Shown here: positions 6,046 to 7,838 of the stretch, one piece after another | How positions within the stretch are numbered: the stretch's first letter is position 1 | How the letters are laid out: every line of letters begins with the position of its first letter | Source of the DNA: Candidatus Nanopelagicaceae bacterium | Lineage (GTDB): Bacteria > Actinomycetota > Actinomycetes > Nanopelagicales > Nanopelagicaceae | DNA: 7,838 nt | Assembly (NCBI GenBank): GCA_947488635.1 | Contig: CANLAY010000039.1 | Span: forward strand, 1 to 7,838 | Direction: 5' to 3' | Notes under the pieces: generated by a model | Told to the model about the DNA's origin: nothing | Database searches by the model: none | The model's input: the letters and a program-made list of their open reading frames with translations, nothing else | Program-made: the position numbers and the translations under genes

Positions 6046-6791
6046 TATTTACCTTTCTTACTCATGAAGTTCATAAAGGCCATCATGGCCTCTTCGGATT
6101 GAAGTGCCATTGAAAATAATTGGAACTCTGCTTTCATAACTGCCTCAACTGCATCGTGCTTACTAGCTTTCAAAAGCGCCTTGGTATTGATCACAGCTTG
6201 AGGAGGTTGAGCTGCGATCTGACTTGCTACTAATTGTGCCTGCTCTAGAACATCTGTTGCAATCGTGGTAACCAAACCCATCTCTTTAGCATCGGTCGCC
6301 GAAAATGATTCACCAGTCAAGAAAATACGAGCCGCACGTTGATAGCCAACCAAGGCTGGAAAGAGGTAACTTGATCCAGCTTCTGGCACTAAGCCCAGTG
6401 AAGTAAAGGGCATTGAAAAATTTGCAGTTGGTGAAGCCAAGACCACATCACAATGAAGCAGCATCGTGGTTCCAACGCCAACGGCATTTCCCTTTACGGC
6501 TGCAAGCAATGGTTTTGGAAAATTAAGAATGGATCCAAGAAACTTCGCTACCTCTGAGTCATCATTGGTTGGTGGATTTTCCATAAAATCTTTGATGTCA
6601 TTACCTGCAGTGAAATGATCACCTTCGCTGGTGATGATCACCGCGCGGATGCTGAAATCACCGGCAGCTTCATTTAGCCCAGTTGCCAGCGCCCCATACA
6701 TTTCGCGGGTCAGGGCATTCATTTTGGTGGGCCGGTTTAGAGTGAGGGTTAGCACTCCCTCATCACTTTTTTTTGAGATCACGTCGCTCAT
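6045..6791 (-). CDS. Enoyl-CoA hydratase/isomerase family, delta3-delta2-enoyl-CoA isomerase-like
   Basis: A 248-residue crotonase-fold protein, the usual family length. The oxyanion-hole segment HFTAGNDIKDF (GND at 63-65) and the NAVGVGTTM turn are clear. The two hydratase glutamates appear to be absent: the GGGCEL position reads GVGTTM, and the QPEILLG position reads MPFTSLG. Instead Glu137 in PEAGSSYLFP lines up with the catalytic Glu of ECI2/PECI isomerases (PEGCSSY...FP). I therefore favour a delta3-delta2-enoyl-CoA isomerase-like activity on unsaturated fatty acyl-CoAs over hydration. The start is placed at the ATG giving MSDVISKKSD; the frame is open to a further ATG at 6842, but that would add 17 unconserved residues over the promoter region. 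TATGCT lies 7 nt upstream. It is first in a coupled cluster with an SDR, copC and probably the permease. Confidence 0.85.
   Translation of the reverse strand: MSDVISKKSDEGVLTLTLNRPTKMNALTREMYGALATGLNEAAGDFSIRAVIITSEGDHFTAGNDIKDFMENPPTNDDSEVAKFLGSILNFPKPLLAAVKGNAVGVGTTMLLHCDVVLASPTANFSMPFTSLGLVPEAGSSYLFPALVGYQRAARIFLTGESFSATDAKEMGLVTTIATDVLEQAQLVASQIAAQPPQAVINTKALLKASKHDAVEAVMKAEFQLFSMALQSEEAMMAFMNFMSKKGK
6052..6057 (-). promoter_or_regulatory. Ribosome binding site of the HSDL2-like dehydrogenase
   Basis: GAAAGG on the minus strand ends 6 nt before the ATG at 6045, inside the last codons of the upstream gene. It fixes the start at the TAATG overlap. Confidence 0.7.
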
Positions 6792-6798
6792 GATGCTA

Positions 6799-6804
6799 AG
6801 CATA
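6799..6804 (-). promoter_or_regulatory. Candidate -10 element of the minus-strand cluster
   Basis: TATGCT (6804 to 6799) ends 7 nt before the preferred ATG at 6791, one base longer than ideal for a leaderless start. It overlaps an 11-bp dyad at 6793-6803. No Shine-Dalgarno sequence precedes the ATG. Confidence 0.4.
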
Positions 6805-6843
6805 GGGTTACTTGCCAGTATTCGGAGTAGCCTGACGTTCATC

Positions 6844-6850
6844 AGAGAGG
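6844..6850 (+). promoter_or_regulatory. Ribosome binding site of the LuxR-type protein
   Basis: AGAGAGG lies 7 nt before the GTG at 6858 and decides that start. An ATG at 6856 is out of frame and meets a stop after five codons. Confidence 0.65.
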
Positions 6851-6857
6851 CGAAAAT

Positions 6858-7178
6858 GTGGTCAGAGATATAACCGTTGCCTCTCGCAAATTATCGCCAT
6901 TTGAGCGCTTGATCATGGAAGCGCTCTGCGAAGGTAAAACGAATAGTGCCATAGCGATGGAGACTGCCCATACTGAGAAAGTTATTGAAAATACCGTCAG
7001 TCGAAGTGCCCATGTTTTTGGGATAAGAGCTGATGGCGATACTAATCTGCGAGTTTTATTAGCACTCGCCTACCGAACTCATTATGGCGACCAAGCATTC
7101 GAAAAACTTGGCGTTTCCTGTTCACATCTAGAAATTGGTCCAGAAGGTCGGCACATCTGCAATATGCATATCGATTAG
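6858..7178 (+). CDS. Small LuxR-type helix-turn-helix regulator with Cys/His-rich tail
   Basis: A 106-residue protein that is essentially a free-standing LuxR/GerE DNA-binding domain. Residues 11-56 follow the family pattern (KLSPFERLIMEALCEGKTNS, AIAMETAHTEKVIENTVSRS, then VFGI), with the usual His in the recognition helix replaced by Thr47. Hydrophobic LRVLLALAYRTHYG (64-77) matches the closing helix. No receiver, sensor or ligand-binding domain is present. The tail after residue 87 carries Cys88, His90, His99, Cys101 and His104 in 17 residues, a possible metal or redox site. It starts at GTG with a good AGAGAGG. It is divergent from the isomerase/SDR/copC/permease cluster, with 66 bases between starts, so it may control that cluster, itself, or both. 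Being stand-alone, its signal is unknown. The domain call is good; the target and the metal site are inference. Confidence 0.75.
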   Translation: MVRDITVASRKLSPFERLIMEALCEGKTNSAIAMETAHTEKVIENTVSRSAHVFGIRADGDTNLRVLLALAYRTHYGDQAFEKLGVSCSHLEIGPEGRHICNMHID

Positions 7179-7279
7179 AGAATATTGAATACTTAGCGAA
7201 AGGATGCTCTCCATATAAAAAGAAATCGCCCCCTAGGCCATAAGGTCTAAGGGGCGATTCTCTTGTTCAATCTAATTTA
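7179..7279. other. Convergent gap between the HTH gene and ino1
   Basis: The 101-base gap contains the ino1 terminator at 7213-7259 and no other visible element. The HTH gene has no T-run terminator of its own; the same stem-loop, read on the plus strand, is followed only by CTCTTGTT. Confidence 0.6.
7213..7259 (-). terminator. Intrinsic terminator of ino1
   Basis: Arms 7224-7239 and 7244-7259 form a 16-position stem with one mismatch and one G-U wobble around a 4-nt loop. On the minus strand the stem is followed by CTTTTTATAT (7222-7213), a clear U-tract. It lies about 20 bases after the ino1 stop. Confidence 0.9.
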
Positions 7280-7838
7280 TTATCGCTCAATCTTTCCGCC
7301 AATGAAATCTTCAGTCTTAACGTGAGCTTGCTCATCGGTGTATTGCTCCGGTGGCGTCTTCATGAAGTAACTAGATGGTGACAGTAGAGCGCCACCAATA
7401 TTGCGATCAAGACCGATCTTTGCGCAACGAAGCGCATCAATGATTACACCAGCTGAGTTTGGTGAATCCCAAACTTCGAGCTTGTACTCAAGACTTAGTG
7501 GAACATCACCGAATGCGCGACCCTCAAGACGAACATAGGCCCACTTACGATCATCTAGCCATGGAATGTAATCCGATGGTCCGATGTGAACATTTTTCTC
7601 GCCCATATCGTGATCGAGTTGAGAAGTAACTGAGTTGGTCTTTGAAATCTTCTTAGACTCTAAACGATCGCGCTCTAACATGTTCTTAAAGTCCATGTTT
7701 CCACCAACATTTAATTGGTAGGTGCGATCTAGGTGAACGCCACGATCCTGGAACAACTTAGCCATGATGCGGTGCGTGATTGTTGCGCCAACTTGGCTCT
7801 TGATGTCATCGCCAACAATTGGAAGACCGGCATCTTCG
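7280..7838 (-). CDS. ino1: Inositol-3-phosphate synthase, 5'-truncated by window edge
   Basis: NAD-dependent conversion of glucose-6-phosphate to inositol-3-phosphate in the cytoplasm, the first step to phosphatidylinositol and mycothiol in actinobacteria. The frame is open from the window edge to its stop at 7280-7282, giving 185 residues, about the C-terminal half of the ~360-residue bacterial enzyme. The first visible residues, [19 protein letters not shown], are the conserved central motif, followed by [15 protein letters not shown]. The [14 protein letters not shown] and [13 protein letters not shown] segments carry active-site lysines, and [35 protein letters not shown] and [13 protein letters not shown] complete the signature. 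The methionine at 7765 is internal, not a start. A strong terminator follows. There is no sign of degradation; identification is certain. Confidence 0.96.
   Translation of the reverse strand, partial: EDAGLPIVGDDIKSQVGATITHRIMAKLFQDRGVHLDRTYQLNVGGNMDFKNMLERDRLESKKISKTNSVTSQLDHDMGEKNVHIGPSDYIPWLDDRKWAYVRLEGRAFGDVPLSLEYKLEVWDSPNSAGVIIDALRCAKIGLDRNIGGALLSPSSYFMKTPPEQYTDEQAHVKTEDFIGGKIER

Noticed and set aside
6792..6842. 17-codon N-terminal extension of the isomerase-like gene
   Set aside because: The extra residues are not family-like and cover the likely promoter; the ATG at 6791 gives the standard N-terminus.
7280..7765. Complete 161-residue gene starting at the internal ATG
   Set aside because: The frame continues to the window edge and the upstream residues match the conserved central motif of inositol-3-phosphate synthase, so the gene is only cut by the window.

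Overview
The window comes from a bacterial chromosome, most likely a free-living actinobacterium with modest GC content. Freshwater acI/Nanopelagicales-type lineages would fit. The evidence is a type I glutamine synthetase and an inositol-3-phosphate synthase that both read as actinobacterial, very short intergenic gaps, 1-nt stop/start overlaps, and several genes whose -10 hexamer sits where a leaderless mRNA would need it. Taxonomy is inferred from protein resemblance only; no rRNA or marker was compared.

Layout. 1-1041 (+): the C-terminal three quarters of glnA, followed by a strong bidirectional terminator. 1133-1693 (-): an AhpD/carboxymuconolactone-decarboxylase-like protein lying between two diverged copies of a terminator-containing repeat (about 1050-1111 and 1851-1913). 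1918-2397 (+): a Gpt-like purine phosphoribosyltransferase. 2427-3428 (+): the Na+/H+ antiporter nhaA, whose stop overlaps the stop of the converging NCS1 permease. 6791-3425 (-): a compact cluster read as enoyl-CoA isomerase-like protein, HSDL2-like short-chain dehydrogenase, CopC, then NCS1 nucleobase permease. The first three genes are joined by TAATG and TGATG overlaps; the permease follows copC after 9 nt. 6858-7178 (+): a small stand-alone LuxR-type HTH protein divergent from that cluster, with a Cys/His-rich tail. 7280-7838 (-): the C-terminal half of ino1, with its own terminator in the gap to the HTH gene.

How the genes relate. glnA (nitrogen assimilation) and ino1 (inositol lipids and mycothiol precursor) are housekeeping genes at the two edges. 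The phosphoribosyltransferase and the NCS1 permease together could salvage external nucleobases, although they sit on opposite strands with nhaA between them. The first two genes of the minus-strand cluster point to acyl-CoA/lipid metabolism, while CopC is an exported copper-binding protein; why they are coupled is not evident. The divergent HTH protein is the natural candidate regulator.

I did not find a mobile element, CRISPR array or defence system. The least ordinary signals are the repeat-flanked single-gene segment, the consistent leaderless promoter geometry, a near-perfect CUUG hairpin just inside copC, and the possible metal-ligand tail on the HTH protein.
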